From Prosthecobacter dejongeii (GTDB taxonomy: Bacteria; Verrucomicrobiota; Verrucomicrobiia; Verrucomicrobiales; Verrucomicrobiaceae), in NCBI RefSeq assembly GCF_014203045.1, contig NZ_JACHIF010000004.1, forward strand, positions 435,696-499,695: a stretch of DNA of 64,000 nucleotides, written 5' to 3'. Shown here one piece after another: positions 1-9,947 of this stretch. The translations under genes were made by a program, and so were the position numbers. Below the pieces are notes generated by a model. It was not told the DNA's origin. It was given only the letters and a program-made list of their open reading frames with translations, and did no database searches. Position 1 is the stretch's first letter. Every line of letters starts with the position of its first letter.

Positions 1-1
1 T

Positions 2-3000
2 GGCCAGGGCTTCACCTACAATCTGTCCCGTCTGAATGCCAATGGCACTGTGGATTCTGGGTTCACCGCCGTCTCGGCCATCGGAGGAGAAATTGAAACC
101 ATCGGCTTGTATGCGAATGGGCAGAAGATCGCGATAGGTGGGCGTTTCTCTGGACTCAATGGTTCCCACAACCCAGGCCCGCGCATGGCGGTGCTGGATG
201 TGGCTGGTAATGCGGACAGTTCCTTTGTCAGTCCTTTCAACAATACGGAAGGGAAGGTCTCAGGCATCCTCGACCAGGATGGCAAGCTGGTGATCGCTGG
301 AGAGTTTTTGACCATTGGTGGCATCAATCTTCGGGGCGTGGCCCGATTGAAGTTGGATGGCAGCATTGATTCCTCCTTTGTCGTGGGTGCTGGCACGAAT
401 GGCAGTGTAAATAGCCTGCATCTCACCTCGATGCGTGACCTGTTCATTGCAGGCAATTTTACCTCGGTGAACGGGGTGACCAAAAACTACGCGGCAGAGC
501 TCTTGGGGAATGCCCAAGTGGGAACTTTGGGCTTTGAACCCGCTCGTGTGACTTACACGGAAGCAGCTAAGACCATTACACTGCTGGTTAGGCGTTATGG
601 TTCCGTCTTGAACGCGATTTCTGTGCAGTGGAGCACGGCAGATGCACTCACTGGCAACAGCGCGACGGCGGGCACGGACTACACGGCAGCGACAGGCACG
701 CTGAGCTGGGGGCCTGGAGATTCTAATGGCAAGTTCATTACCCTCACGCTGTTGGCGGATGGCACGCAGGAGTCCACCGAAAATTTTCGTGTGGTCCTTA
801 GCGATCCGCAGGGGCCAGTGACTACCGGTGCAGATGCCACCGTGACGCTGTTGGATTCTGACACTCCAGTGACCTTCACCACTCAGCCTGCGGCCAGCAC
901 GGCGCGGCTGGTCGGGGAATCATTGACGCTGACAGCGGCAGCGACGAGCCCGACGCCCATCAGCTATCAGTGGCATCTCAACGGTGCACCTGTGACAAGC
1001 GCGACGGGGACCACGCTGAACATCGCGGCGCTTACCCAGGCCCAGGCCGGGCTGTATGTGCTGGTGGCCACAAATGCTGCAGGCAGTTTCAGCAGTGCAC
1101 CCGCGCAAGTCATCGTGACGGCGCGTTCGGGCGGTATTTTTGCAGGTCAAGCGACTGCGGGGCGGCCATCCTTCACAGGCGGGTCTCCCCAGGCCATCGT
1201 GGCTACGGGGGATGGCGGAGTACTCATCGGCGGTTTCTTTGGTGTGAATTTGGGGAACAATGTCAACAAGCCCTATCTTATTCGTATTCTGCCCAATGGC
1301 TCGACCGACACGGCCTTTCCCCTGACTCTGAACAACAGCGTCCGTGCGTTGCTGCGGCAGCCCGATGGGAAAATCCTCGTGGGAGGGGAGTTTACCTCTC
1401 CAGCCACCCGCTTGATGCGGCTGAATGCCGACCTGACACTAGATACGGATTTCAACACGAATGTGGGCAGTAACCTCAGCGCGGGGCAGGTGAATGACAT
1501 CGCTCTAGACTCCACCGGCCGTGTGTATGTGGGGATGTCTGTCAGCACCAATGGGCAGATTTCACGCTTCAGTTCAGCCGGGGTGATGGATGCTGCTTTT
1601 GCACCGGCTGTGAACCAACAGGTGACCAACATTGCCGTGCAAAATGATGACAAGCTTTTGGTTAGTGGGTTTTTTACCCAGCTTGCAGGTTCTGCGGCGA
1701 ACCGCTTCGGCAGGCTGAATTCAGACGGCACCTTTGACAGCACGTTTACGCCCTCCTTGGGTAGTTTTACATTCAATGACCTGCTGGTGCTGAGGGATGG
1801 GCGTATTTTTGCAGCAGGAAACGCGGGTGGCGGTCTGGCCCTTGCTCATATTGGTGCAAATGGTACCACACTCTCAAACATTGCCTCCAGCAACCAGGTT
1901 TATGAACTCTCGCAGGCACCAAATGGCAAGGTCGTGGTAACCCGTGCCAGCATCGGCGGCAGCGGCTCGGTTTACCGGATCAAGGCCAGCAATCCGCTGC
2001 CTTCTCCAGGGTCTAATGATGGCGATGCCACCTTCAATGTGGGCACGGGGCCCAGTGCAGATGTCAAAGTGGTGACGCACGCCCCCGATGGCTCCATCTG
2101 GCTTGCAGGAGATTTCACGACTTTCAATGGTGTCACAACGGGTGGTGTGGTGCGGCTGGAAGGAGACCCCGCAGACCCTGCGATCGTCAATCACCCCGCC
2201 AAGGTGGGGGTCAATGGTGGGGCCACAGCTCAGATGAGCGTAGGAGCGGTGGGGACCAACCTTAGCTACCAGTGGTTGAAGAACGGAGTGCCACTGGCGG
2301 ATGGTGGACGCATTTCGGGCGTTACGACGGCCATCCTCACCGTCACCAACGTGGGGGTGGCAGATGATGATTTTTACAGCGTGGAGGTGACCGGAGGAAC
2401 ACCGATAAGCACCGTCACCAGCAACCCTGCAAAGCTGAATGTCTTGTACGCGCCAGTCGTAGTGAGTAGTCCCGCCAGTGCCTCGCCGGACCGGGGTGCG
2501 ACGCTGATATTGACCGCCGAGGTTTTGGCGGCGACTCCTGCTACCTATGAATGGCGACGCGATGGGGGGTTGATCCAGAATGGCGGACGTTATTCTGGAG
2601 CGAATACGGCCACCCTCATCATCGCCAGTGCCAACAACGCGGACGACGGCCTTTACACACTCACCGTGACCAATAGCCAAGGCACGGCAAGCACTCCACC
2701 TGCCTCCGTCACGGTGAACCAAGTGGCCTCTGACCGCGATCCTGCATTGGTGGCTCTGGGCACGACGAGCACGAACTCGAACAATTATGTGAATGCCTTC
2801 CTGCATCTCCCGGATGGGCGCACACTCATTGGCGCTCGAGGTAGCATTGCAGGAAATCCGCTCAATGGCGGTGCCACGAATGTTGGAAATCAATTGGTCG
2901 TTATTGATACGGAGGGGCGCGCCACAGGGCCCTCTGCCGGGAATTTCAGCGGTACCAATTCCAGCGTGGATGGGTTCTTCCGTCAGCCCGATGGCAAAAT

Positions 3001-6000
3001 TCTGGTATTTGGCAATTTCACCAGTGTGGCCAACATCGAGGGGCCCGGGCGCACACGTTTGTCCCGTCTGAATGCAGATCTCTCCTTGGATACATCCTTT
3101 TTGCCAGTGGGGCCTTCCAGTGCGCCTGTGGCGGTGATTGCCGATGGCCTGGGGCGCATCTATGTGGCGGGTAGTTTTGGGGGGTATGGCGGCAACTTCG
3201 GCTACAACTACCTCGTCCGCCTGAATCCGGACGGCAGTCTGGACACCACCTTTAAACTCGAACTCAACGACAATGTGAATGCCATGCAGTTGCTCCCGAA
3301 TGGGAAGATTTTGGTGGCAGGCAACTTCAACAGTTCCGGTCCATTCGGGGCAACCACAACGATCCCCAGCCTCATCCGGCTGAATGCCGATGGCACGTTG
3401 GACAATACCTTTGCGCCTGCCTTGCCGACTGGCTTGATCGCCACCACGGCGGTGGATGCTTCGGGCCGCATTCTGGTCGCTCGCAATGCGTCTCCATTTG
3501 GACTGCTTCGGCTGCTGCCTGATGGCGCGGCTGATGCTTCTTTCAGCTTCACGGCAACGCTGACCAATGCGCCTTCGGTGATAACAGCTTTGCCGGATGG
3601 TAAAGTACTGGTGGGCGGCAGCTTTACGACTCCAACGAACCGATTGTTCCGGCTGAATGAAGACGGCAGCCTGGATGACGGCTTTAATGTCGGCACAGGT
3701 TTCAATAGTGGTGACATTACTGCGATTGAGGTGGACTTTCAGGGCCGCCTCTGGATCTCAGGTTTCAGTTTCACCACTTATAAGGGGGGAGCTGCGAACC
3801 GCATGGTCATCCTCCAGGGAGATGGGCCCGTGCTACGTTTCATCACTCACCCAGCTAGCCAAGTGGTGGATGTGGGCACGGCTTCGCTTCAGTTCAGCGC
3901 CAGCGCGACAGGCAACAATGGCTTTGCTTTCCGTTGGAAGAGAAACGGCTTGCCCTTGAATGATGGCGGACGTGTCTCTGGAGTAACAACCCCGACTCTG
4001 ACGATCTCCAATGTCATCGTGGGTGATGCTGCCAATTACACGGTCACCGTCACCAGCCCAGATAATGAAGTAACGAGCAACAGCGCCTTGCTGACCGTGC
4101 TTTCAGCCCCTGAAATTCTCAGCTCTCCAGTGAGCCAGGTCGTGGATACAGGCACTACCGTGACTTTCAGTGGCACGGCCCGGGGTGCTGGCACGCTGAA
4201 TTATCAGTGGCTCTTGGGAGACGTCGCCCTAACCAATGGCAACGGAGTCAGCGGAGCTACCACACCCACCCTCACGCTCGCGGGGGTGGACTTTGCCGAT
4301 GCAGGCAACTACCGCCTGCGCGTCACGAATACCATTTCCTCAGCGACATCGGGAACAGCCAACCTGACGGTGCAGCGCAGGCCAGATGCGCTCGCGGGTG
4401 ATCGCCCTCAGCCGACCTTCAATAATGAAGTCTTGGCCATTCACTTGTATGATGATGGTTCGTATTTAGTGGGCGGTGCTTTCACCAGCGTATCGGTGAA
4501 CGGGGCCACCTCCATTAACCGCGGGCGCTTGGCGAGGTTCCTTCCAGACGGCACGCTGGATCTCAACTTTTCCCCGAGCTTTAATAACAGCATTCGTGCA
4601 ATTGCCGTGGATTCGGAAGGGCGCATCTTTGTGGGCGGCGACTTCACCAATGTAATCATGGGTGGTATAACAACAAACGTGACGCGCGTGGCTCGTTTCA
4701 CACCAGGCTTGGCTCTCGACACAGCCTTTGATACGGTGAGCGTGACGCCTAACGCGGCTGGACCTAATCAAAGTGTTCTCGCTCTTGCCGCAGTGGGAGA
4801 TGGCTCCGTTTACATCGGCGGGAAATTTACCCAGATTGGTTCGAATACCTCGGCGGGTGTGAATCGCATGGCACGCCTCGGGGCGAATGGGGCCGTGATG
4901 GCTAACTTTACATCCGGTGCTGTCAATGACGTCAACTGCATTCACCGCCTATCAAATGGCACACTTTATGTCGGTGGTATCAGCAACACTTGGGGCAGCA
5001 ATGCTATGGCGCGACTGGTCAAGCTTTCCGCCACTGGAGCACGTGATGGCAACTTTGTGTCGCCAGATATTTTCACGATTGTTTACGACATCCTGCAACT
5101 GCCTAACGGCTCCTTATTTGTTGCTGGCAATAATCTGGGACAGCCCTATCTGAAAAGGCTGAATGCGGCAACCGGGGCTGATTTAGGATTCTCCATCACA
5201 GGGCATAGCAGCGTGGTCAATACGGTGGCACGGCAGGCTGATGGCAAGCTGCTCTCCGGTGCTCTGCAAACTTTCATCCGTATGGATGAGAGCTTCGTCC
5301 GTGACACAGGAATGACGGTGTCACTGGATGGCAAAGTGAACGACATCGCAGTGGATGCCCAAGGTCGAATTTATGTTGGGGGAAACTTTGGCCAAATCAA
5401 CGGAGTTGCTAAAAGCCGATTCGCCATTCTGAATGGCGGCGAGTTTGATTCGCGCAACGGCCTGTTGCCACCTCAGACGATCACCTTTGCCCAGCCTGCG
5501 AATCGGACCTTCAATCCGTCAGCAAACAGCCTGCAAGTAAGTGCCTCCTCCAGTTCCAGCTTGCCGGTCTCTATTGAGGTGACCAGCGGTCCCGCCACTC
5601 TCAATGGCAGCACTCTGACCATCACGGGGGCAGGGGAGGTGACGCTAACGGCCACCCAGTCTGGCAATGAAAACTTCTCCGCCGCCACCCCGGTGGTACG
5701 CACCTTCACGGTGGCCAAGGCCACTCAGACGATCAACTTTGCAGCCCTCTCAGATCGTTCGATGTTCAGCGTTCCCTTCACCCTCAGCGCCACCTCTAGT
5801 TCCGGGTTGCCGGTGAGTTTTGAATGGGTTTCTGGCCCGGCCACTTTGAGCGGTGCCACAGTGACCCTGGAGGGAACGGAGGGTGTGGTGACCGTGCGCG
5901 CCACCCAGGCGGGAAATGCCAACTACGAACCTGCCCCGGCGGTGGTGCACAGCTTCCTTTCCCTAGACACGCCGCCATCCCCAGAGCCGCAAACAATCAG

Positions 6001-8152
6001 CTTTGCGCCGCTGGCAGACCGTCTCGCCACAGCGGGTCCGTTCATGCTCAGTGCCACGGCCTCCTCAGGCCTGCCTGTGGGCTTCGATCTCGTCTCTGGT
6101 CCTGCCACTTTGGTTGGCAACATGGTCACACCGACCGGGCCCAGCGGCACCGTCACGATTCGCGCTATCCAGCCAGGAAATGGAAGCTGGCAGGAAGCAG
6201 CGGCGGTGACACGCAGCTTCTTCGTCACTGGTAACACACCGGTGGTGCCAGTCACCCAGACCATCACTTTTACCGTCTCTCCGACACGTTACCTCAGCGA
6301 GGGCACGGTGGCCTTGAGTGCCTACTCGAGTTTAGGGTTGGCCGTGAGCTTTGAGGTGGTCTCTGGCCCGGCCAATCTTTCCGCACCAGGGGTGCTGACC
6401 TTGACAGGAGTGGGCACAGTCAATGTCCGCGCAGTGCAGGCTGGCAGTGCCGCCGTCAAGGCCGCTGCGCCCGTGATCCGGAGCTTCAAAGTTCTGGCTG
6501 ATCCCACGGGCCTGACCCTAACAAACCTGACGCAGACCTACACGGGATCGCCCATCGTAGTCGGCTATGTCGGCGTGGATGAATCTGTGGAGGTCACCAT
6601 CACGTATGCTGGCAGCGAAACACCGCCTACCCAAGCAGGCAAATATGCGGTGGTGGCCACTGCGGGCGCTGTGAAGAAAACCGGCAGCCTTGTCATCAAT
6701 AAAGCGCCGCTAACCGTCACGGCAGACAACCAGCGCAAACTGGTGGGCCAGCCAAATCCCTCACTCACTCTAAGCTACGCAGGCTTCCTCGCGGGTGATA
6801 GTGAATTGACCATTTTTGACAATCAGGCAGCCAAGCCCGCTGTGAAGCCGCCGGTGGTGACGACCACGGCCAAAGAGACCAGTGCAGGTGGACTCTACTC
6901 GATCAAGCCTGCTGGAGCGGTGGCAGTCAATTACCTCTTTATCTATGTAAATGGTACCCTCACGGTGGATACTTTTGCTGGCCAGTATGAGGCCCTGCTC
7001 GTTAGCAATGGCGGTAGTTCGCTACCGATGGCAAAGGCGGAGATCACTGTGGCAGCCACGGGAAAAACCTTCACGGGTAAGCTTACCACAGCGGGTGAAC
7101 TGGCAGCCCTGCCGTTCAAGGGCAGCCTAACCACCGATGTGGAAGAAGAAACCTTCACCGGCCAGGCCATTTTCAGTAAAGGGGCCAACAGCTATGTGCT
7201 GGATTTTATCCTGCCCTTGCAAGGTGAGTTTGAGATCACACTTAAGCTCAATAACAATATCGTTGCTTCCACCCAGGAAGGACAAAAGCTGCTGGTGCTG
7301 GCAAAAGGGCAGACGCTGACTCACACGGGTGCCCACACGCTGCTGCTGGGCTCAGGGCGGGTGATTGATACCTCCGTCATGCCTGTGCCGGAGGGCGTAG
7401 GCTATGCCACGGCCACAGTGGATGCTAAAGGCACTCTAAAGCTGGCTGGCAAGCTCGGCGACGGCACGCTCCTCACGGCTTCCCTGGCCGCTGACTCCGA
7501 TGCCGGTTATCGTCTCTTCATCCTTCCTTATAAAAGGTTGAACAGTTACATCGCAGGTACCATTCCGCTGGAGAATCATCCAAACCTGGTGGGCCGCAAG
7601 TATGTGGACTTCGATTCTGAAGCAGATCTCGTTTGGCAGAAAGCGCCCGAGTCCAAGGACAAATCCTACCGCGCAGGCTTTGGCCCTTTGGCCTGCCGGA
7701 TGATGCTGGATCCCTGGTTGCCGCCGACGAAGGCCACCAAGACCGTGACCGCTATTACCCTGGCTGATCGCCTCGGGCTGAATTCCGCTGGCCAGCTCAC
7801 CGTGGCTCATGGGGCCTTCATAAGTGAGTCATATGACGATCTGCCCGTATCCGTCATGGTAGATGCTGCTGGCAAAGTGGTTGTCGCATCGCCTGTGACG
7901 GTACCGGTCAATGCGACTAAGTGGAAAGTCACTTTTACGACTACAACGGGCCTGTTCAGCGGCAGCTTTGCCCTTTCAGATATGGTTGAAGGCAAAGCCG
8001 TGCCACGCACGGTTCCGTTCGTGGGCATTTTACGTCAGCCTGTCAATGCAACTGAAGGCATCCTTGGTGGCGGGCATCTGCTACTACCAGCCTTGTCCAC
8101 CGCTCCGACCAATGAGCTGGTATCGTGGCCGATTGAGTTCCAGAAGCCTTGA
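2..8152 (+). CDS. Giant delta-60 / Ig-like / MBG repeat surface protein (5' end outside window)
   Basis: The frame is open from base 2, so the start lies upstream; at least 2,716 residues are visible. Order seen: delta-60 repeats (pattern LxRLNxDGxxDxxF, with GGxF turns), a Calx-beta-like stretch (about 530-870), one Ig-like domain, then three blocks of delta-60 repeats (about 1130-2170, 2740-3830, 4380-5450) separated by pairs of Ig-like domains with YQW and DxGxY signatures. After 5470 come four Ig-like repeats containing SGPATL and ending in RSF or RTF, then an MBG-type segment (about 6490-6970, motif LTVTADNQRKLVGQPNP). A C-terminal domain ends in GGGHLLLP. Delta-60 repeats form beta-propeller-like structures; large proteins of this kind are common in Verrucomicrobiota. 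Secretion and an adhesive or structural role are inferred. The signal peptide is not in the window. A strong terminator follows. Confidence 0.93.
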   Translation, partial: GQGFTYNLSRLNANGTVDSGFTAVSAIGGEIETIGLYANGQKIAIGGRFSGLNGSHNPGPRMAVLDVAGNADSSFVSPFNNTEGKVSGILDQDGKLVIAGEFLTIGGINLRGVARLKLDGSIDSSFVVGAGTNGSVNSLHLTSMRDLFIAGNFTSVNGVTKNYAAELLGNAQVGTLGFEPARVTYTEAAKTITLLVRRYGSVLNAISVQWSTADALTGNSATAGTDYTAATGTLSWGPGDSNGKFITLTLLADGTQESTENFRVVLSDPQGPVTTGADATVTLLDSDTPVTFTTQPAASTARLVGESLTLTAAATSPTPISYQWHLNGAPVTSATGTTLNIAALTQAQAGLYVLVATNAAGSFSSAPAQVIVTARSGGIFAGQATAGRPSFTGGSPQAIVATGDGGVLIGGFFGVNLGNNVNKPYLIRILPNGSTDTAFPLTLNNSVRALLRQPDGKILVGGEFTSPATRLMRLNADLTLDTDFNTNVGSNLSAGQVNDIALDSTGRVYVGMSVSTNGQISRFSSAGVMDAAFAPAVNQQVTNIAVQNDDKLLVSGFFTQLAGSAANRFGRLNSDGTFDSTFTPSLGSFTFNDLLVLRDGRIFAAGNAGGGLALAHIGANGTTLSNIASSNQVYELSQAPNGKVVVTRASIGGSGSVYRIKASNPLPSPGSNDGDATFNVGTGPSADVKVVTHAPDGSIWLAGDFTTFNGVTTGGVVRLEGDPADPAIVNHPAKVGVNGGATAQMSVGAVGTNLSYQWLKNGVPLADGGRISGVTTAILTVTNVGVADDDFYSVEVTGGTPISTVTSNPAKLNVLYAPVVVSSPASASPDRGATLILTAEVLAATPATYEWRRDGGLIQNGGRYSGANTATLIIASANNADDGLYTLTVTNSQGTASTPPASVTVNQVASDRDPALVALGTTSTNSNNYVNAFLHLPDGRTLIGARGSIAGNPLNGGATNVGNQLVVIDTEGRATGPSAGNFSGTNSSVDGFFRQPDGKILVFGNFTSVANIEGPGRTRLSRLNADLSLDTSFLPVGPSSAPVAVIADGLGRIYVAGSFGGYGGNFGYNYLVRLNPDGSLDTTFKLELNDNVNAMQLLPNGKILVAGNFNSSGPFGATTTIPSLIRLNADGTLDNTFAPALPTGLIATTAVDASGRILVARNASPFGLLRLLPDGAADASFSFTATLTNAPSVITALPDGKVLVGGSFTTPTNRLFRLNEDGSLDDGFNVGTGFNSGDITAIEVDFQGRLWISGFSFTTYKGGAANRMVILQGDGPVLRFITHPASQVVDVGTASLQFSASATGNNGFAFRWKRNGLPLNDGGRVSGVTTPTLTISNVIVGDAANYTVTVTSPDNEVTSNSALLTVLSAPEILSSPVSQVVDTGTTVTFSGTARGAGTLNYQWLLGDVALTNGNGVSGATTPTLTLAGVDFADAGNYRLRVTNTISSATSGTANLTVQRRPDALAGDRPQPTFNNEVLAIHLYDDGSYLVGGAFTSVSVNGATSINRGRLARFLPDGTLDLNFSPSFNNSIRAIAVDSEGRIFVGGDFTNVIMGGITTNVTRVARFTPGLALDTAFDTVSVTPNAAGPNQSVLALAAVGDGSVYIGGKFTQIGSNTSAGVNRMARLGANGAVMANFTSGAVNDVNCIHRLSNGTLYVGGISNTWGSNAMARLVKLSATGARDGNFVSPDIFTIVYDILQLPNGSLFVAGNNLGQPYLKRLNAATGADLGFSITGHSSVVNTVARQADGKLLSGALQTFIRMDESFVRDTGMTVSLDGKVNDIAVDAQGRIYVGGNFGQINGVAKSRFAILNGGEFDSRNGLLPPQTITFAQPANRTFNPSANSLQVSASSSSSLPVSIEVTSGPATLNGSTLTITGAGEVTLTATQSGNENFSAATPVVRTFTVAKATQTINFAALSDRSMFSVPFTLSATSSSGLPVSFEWVSGPATLSGATVTLEGTEGVVTVRATQAGNANYEPAPAVVHSFLSLDTPPSPEPQTISFAPLADRLATAGPFMLSATASSGLPVGFDLVSGPATLVGNMVTPTGPSGTVTIRAIQPGNGSWQEAAAVTRSFFVTGNTPVVPVTQTITFTVSPTRYLSEGTVALSAYSSLGLAVSFEVVSGPANLSAPGVLTLTGVGTVNVRAVQAGSAAVKAAAPVIRSFKVLADPTGLTLTNLTQTYTGSPIVVGYVGVDESVEVTITYAGSETPPTQAGKYAVVATAGAVKKTGSLVINKAPLTVTADNQRKLVGQPNPSLTLSYAGFLAGDSELTIFDNQAAKPAVKPPVVTTTAKETSAGGLYSIKPAGAVAVNYLFIYVNGTLTVDTFAGQYEALLVSNGGSSLPMAKAEITVAATGKTFTGKLTTAGELAALPFKGSLTTDVEEETFTGQAIFSKGANSYVLDFILPLQGEFEITLKLNNNIVASTQEGQKLLVLAKGQTLTHTGAHTLLLGSGRVIDTSVMPVPEGVGYATATVDAKGTLKLAGKLGDGTLLTASLAADSDAGYRLFILPYKRLNSYIAGTIPLENHPNLVGRKYVDFDSEADLVWQKAPESKDKSYRAGFGPLACRMMLDPWLPPTKATKTVTAITLADRLGLNSAGQLTVAHGAFISESYDDLPVSVMVDAAGKVVVASPVTVPVNATKWKVTFTTTTGLFSGSFALSDMVEGKAVPRTVPFVGILRQPVNATEGILGGGHLLLPALSTAPTNELVSWPIEFQKP

Positions 8153-8176
8153 TGCCTGAGTGAATCACATTTCGGA

Positions 8177-8210
8177 ACCGCGTCATTCCCAGATGACGCG
8201 GTGTTTTTTT
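8177..8210 (+). terminator. Rho-independent terminator of the giant repeat protein gene
   Basis: A perfect 10-bp stem (8177-8186 with 8193-8202) closes a 6-base loop and is followed at once by G and seven T. It starts 25 bases after the stop codon. Confidence 0.93.
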
Positions 8211-8250
8211 GTTCACGGATGTGCTTCCCACTCCTTTCTGGAAAAGCGGC

Positions 8251-8514
8251 TCAGTGCAGTTCTACTAGACTGCGGGAGCGAGTGATCTTTCCAATGCGAC
8301 GGATGGAGATGTGGGCTGTGGCTGCGTGCTCGCTCTCAATAGAGCCACGGATACGGCCACAGTAGTCGTCCCAGGATTCACTGGGTTCGATGTGAGATTC
8401 GACCTCCATGACAGTTCTGACTAGGGTCGCATAGTCCACCCCAGGAAATTCATTGTGGAGATTCTGAAGCAAAAAGCGCAGCCTCGTCGGGTCAAGTGAT
8501 GTGCTCATACCCAC
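8251..8514 (-). CDS. Small hypothetical protein, 87 aa
   Basis: I do not recognise a family. The protein is soluble-looking, with no signal peptide or membrane segment, and has an N-terminal amphipathic-looking half (LRFLLQNLHNEF) and a basic C-terminal half (IRRIGKITRSRS). It stands alone between the terminator of the giant repeat gene and an AT-rich intergenic region (8515-8763) that could carry its promoter. The start ATG at 8514 is preceded on its strand by GTAGTGGGT, with no good Shine-Dalgarno. It could be a small regulatory protein or a spurious frame; the lack of any competing frame makes it likelier to be real. Confidence 0.55.
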   Translation of the reverse strand: MGMSTSLDPTRLRFLLQNLHNEFPGVDYATLVRTVMEVESHIEPSESWDDYCGRIRGSIESEHAATAHISIRRIGKITRSRSLVELH

Positions 8515-8680
8515 TACATTCGCACAAAATCATTAATTTGTGTGTATTATTTTAAAAAATTAATCTTTAGGGACCTGGTTGGTTTAAAAATTGGTGTGCC
8601 TGTAACGGTGTTGAGTAACGCGAGGCGATGAAGGAACTCCTTAAAAATCAAAGGAATAGGAGCATCCTCCTCACGCAAGT

Positions 8681-8749
8681 CAGTCGATCACTGGGTGATC
8701 GACTGTTAAAATTTTTATCTGGATCAAAGACAGATTCGCAATCTTTGAT
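8681..8749. repeat. Two stem-loops in the 8515-8763 intergenic region
   Basis: A perfect 10-bp stem (8681-8690 with 8696-8705, 5-base loop) is followed on the plus strand by a T-rich stretch, and a second 8-bp stem (8723-8730 with 8742-8749) lies just before the 3' end of the DUF2156 gene. The first looks like a plus-strand terminator, yet no plus-strand gene ends here. An operator or the end of a small RNA are alternatives. The rest of the 8515-8763 gap is AT-rich and shows no gene. Confidence 0.45.
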
Positions 8750-8763
8750 GTGACAAAGATACA

Positions 8764-9903
8764 CTATTGAGTGGAGCTTTGGGAAGGAGGTGCTGCTTTT
8801 TCAGGCTTTCGTTTGAGCAGTTCTTTGAAGATGCCAATACCCAGCAATTTCATCGTGGTGAAGTAGCTGCGCGCAATATCTGCTGTCAGGAATGCCAGAT
8901 AGACATCATTTGACGGAAGCGTGCTATTGGAGGCGTAATAAACTGGCTTTTCAAATCCACGATATTTGGACTTATGGAAAGCGAGCCCTTTGAAATTGTA
9001 GATTTCTCCACCAAAACGTTGGCTGATTTGAAAAAACCATCGGGTCATCAAGTCATCTGAGTAAATGCCCTGCTGAAGGTTGGTGAATGGGCATAACAAA
9101 AGATTTAGCACTTCCACTCCTTCCATTTTAAAGGCCTCCATAGCCACCATGTGCACAGCCGTGGCTAGGCGGCCAAAGCGGGCTTCATCACAGCGGACGG
9201 TGTTGGCAGAGTAACCAAAAACTTTGCCGTTGCGGTACATGGGATCATAAAACACGTAGCCGATTGCGGTGCCTTCTTTATCGAACGCGACGAATTTACG
9301 CACATCATGCTCAGGCTGATAAACCGGGCGGCGTGCATAGATCCAGATCTCCCGATCATTGACTTTTTTCCCTTGGAGCCATTTCGAAGACAAGGCGTTC
9401 AACTCCTCCAAAGAAACCTCGGCGATATTCACTTCGCGAATGCTGATACCCTCGCGCTTGGCTTCATTGCGTGCGCGTTTGATCATGTCCAACTCCTTCC
9501 AATTTCCCTTGGTATTATAGGTCTGAACAGGAAGTTCGGGCTCGTAACCTACGCAATTGACTTTAAACCCCATCTGCCTCAAAACGGTAGCACAGTTCTC
9601 TGAAACGACCCCAAAGACTGCTGCTGGGTACTCTTTAAGAAATGCAGCAACGAGGGGGCGAAGATTTTCCGGTGCGCAGACAGGATCCGTTAAAGCGATT
9701 CGTTTGGGTTTCCGCGCAAATACTGGATGTGTGGCGGTGATGAAAGCAATGTACCCCAATTCATGCACGAAATATTCCATGCCCTGCTGGAGAGTTGCAT
9801 AGGAAAGTGCTTCGCAACCATGCTTTTTGAGATGATCCGATAGTAAAGACCATTTGGCTTCGGGATCGAAATTTTCGGCTTCTTTTCCTAAGATTGAGCG
9901 CAT
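8764..9903 (-). CDS. DUF2156 (MprF C-terminal-like, GNAT-fold) protein, 379 aa
   Basis: The sequence resembles the DUF2156 domain, the double GNAT-like fold found at the cytoplasmic end of MprF lysyl-phosphatidylglycerol synthases. Visible cues are the N-terminal YFVHELGYIAF stretch, the central KRARNEAKREGISIREV segment typical of the family, the FDKEGTAIGYVFYDP strand pair and the conserved C-terminal half around VEVLNLLLCPF. There is no multi-spanning flippase domain, so it is a stand-alone form. Known relatives transfer aminoacyl groups to lipids or act in related acyl transfer; the substrate here is unknown. It lies 44 bases downstream of an alpha/beta hydrolase on the same strand and is probably co-transcribed. 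The C-terminal tail is basic and low in complexity. Confidence 0.82.
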   Translation of the reverse strand: MRSILGKEAENFDPEAKWSLLSDHLKKHGCEALSYATLQQGMEYFVHELGYIAFITATHPVFARKPKRIALTDPVCAPENLRPLVAAFLKEYPAAVFGVVSENCATVLRQMGFKVNCVGYEPELPVQTYNTKGNWKELDMIKRARNEAKREGISIREVNIAEVSLEELNALSSKWLQGKKVNDREIWIYARRPVYQPEHDVRKFVAFDKEGTAIGYVFYDPMYRNGKVFGYSANTVRCDEARFGRLATAVHMVAMEAFKMEGVEVLNLLLCPFTNLQQGIYSDDLMTRWFFQISQRFGGEIYNFKGLAFHKSKYRGFEKPVYYASNSTLPSNDVYLAFLTADIARSYFTTMKLLGIGIFKELLKRKPEKAAPPSQSSTQ

Positions 9904-9947
9904 GGTTTAAGTGAAGGGGTAGGTTCTACACCTTTTTGAGGAGCACG

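Noticed and set aside
1874..2893. Minus-strand frame of 339 codons inside the giant repeat gene
   Set aside because: The plus frame holds recognisable Ig-like and delta-60 repeats throughout this stretch.
8681..8705. Possible CRISPR-like repeat
   Set aside because: Only one stem-loop is seen, with no spaced copies; no cas genes are in the window.
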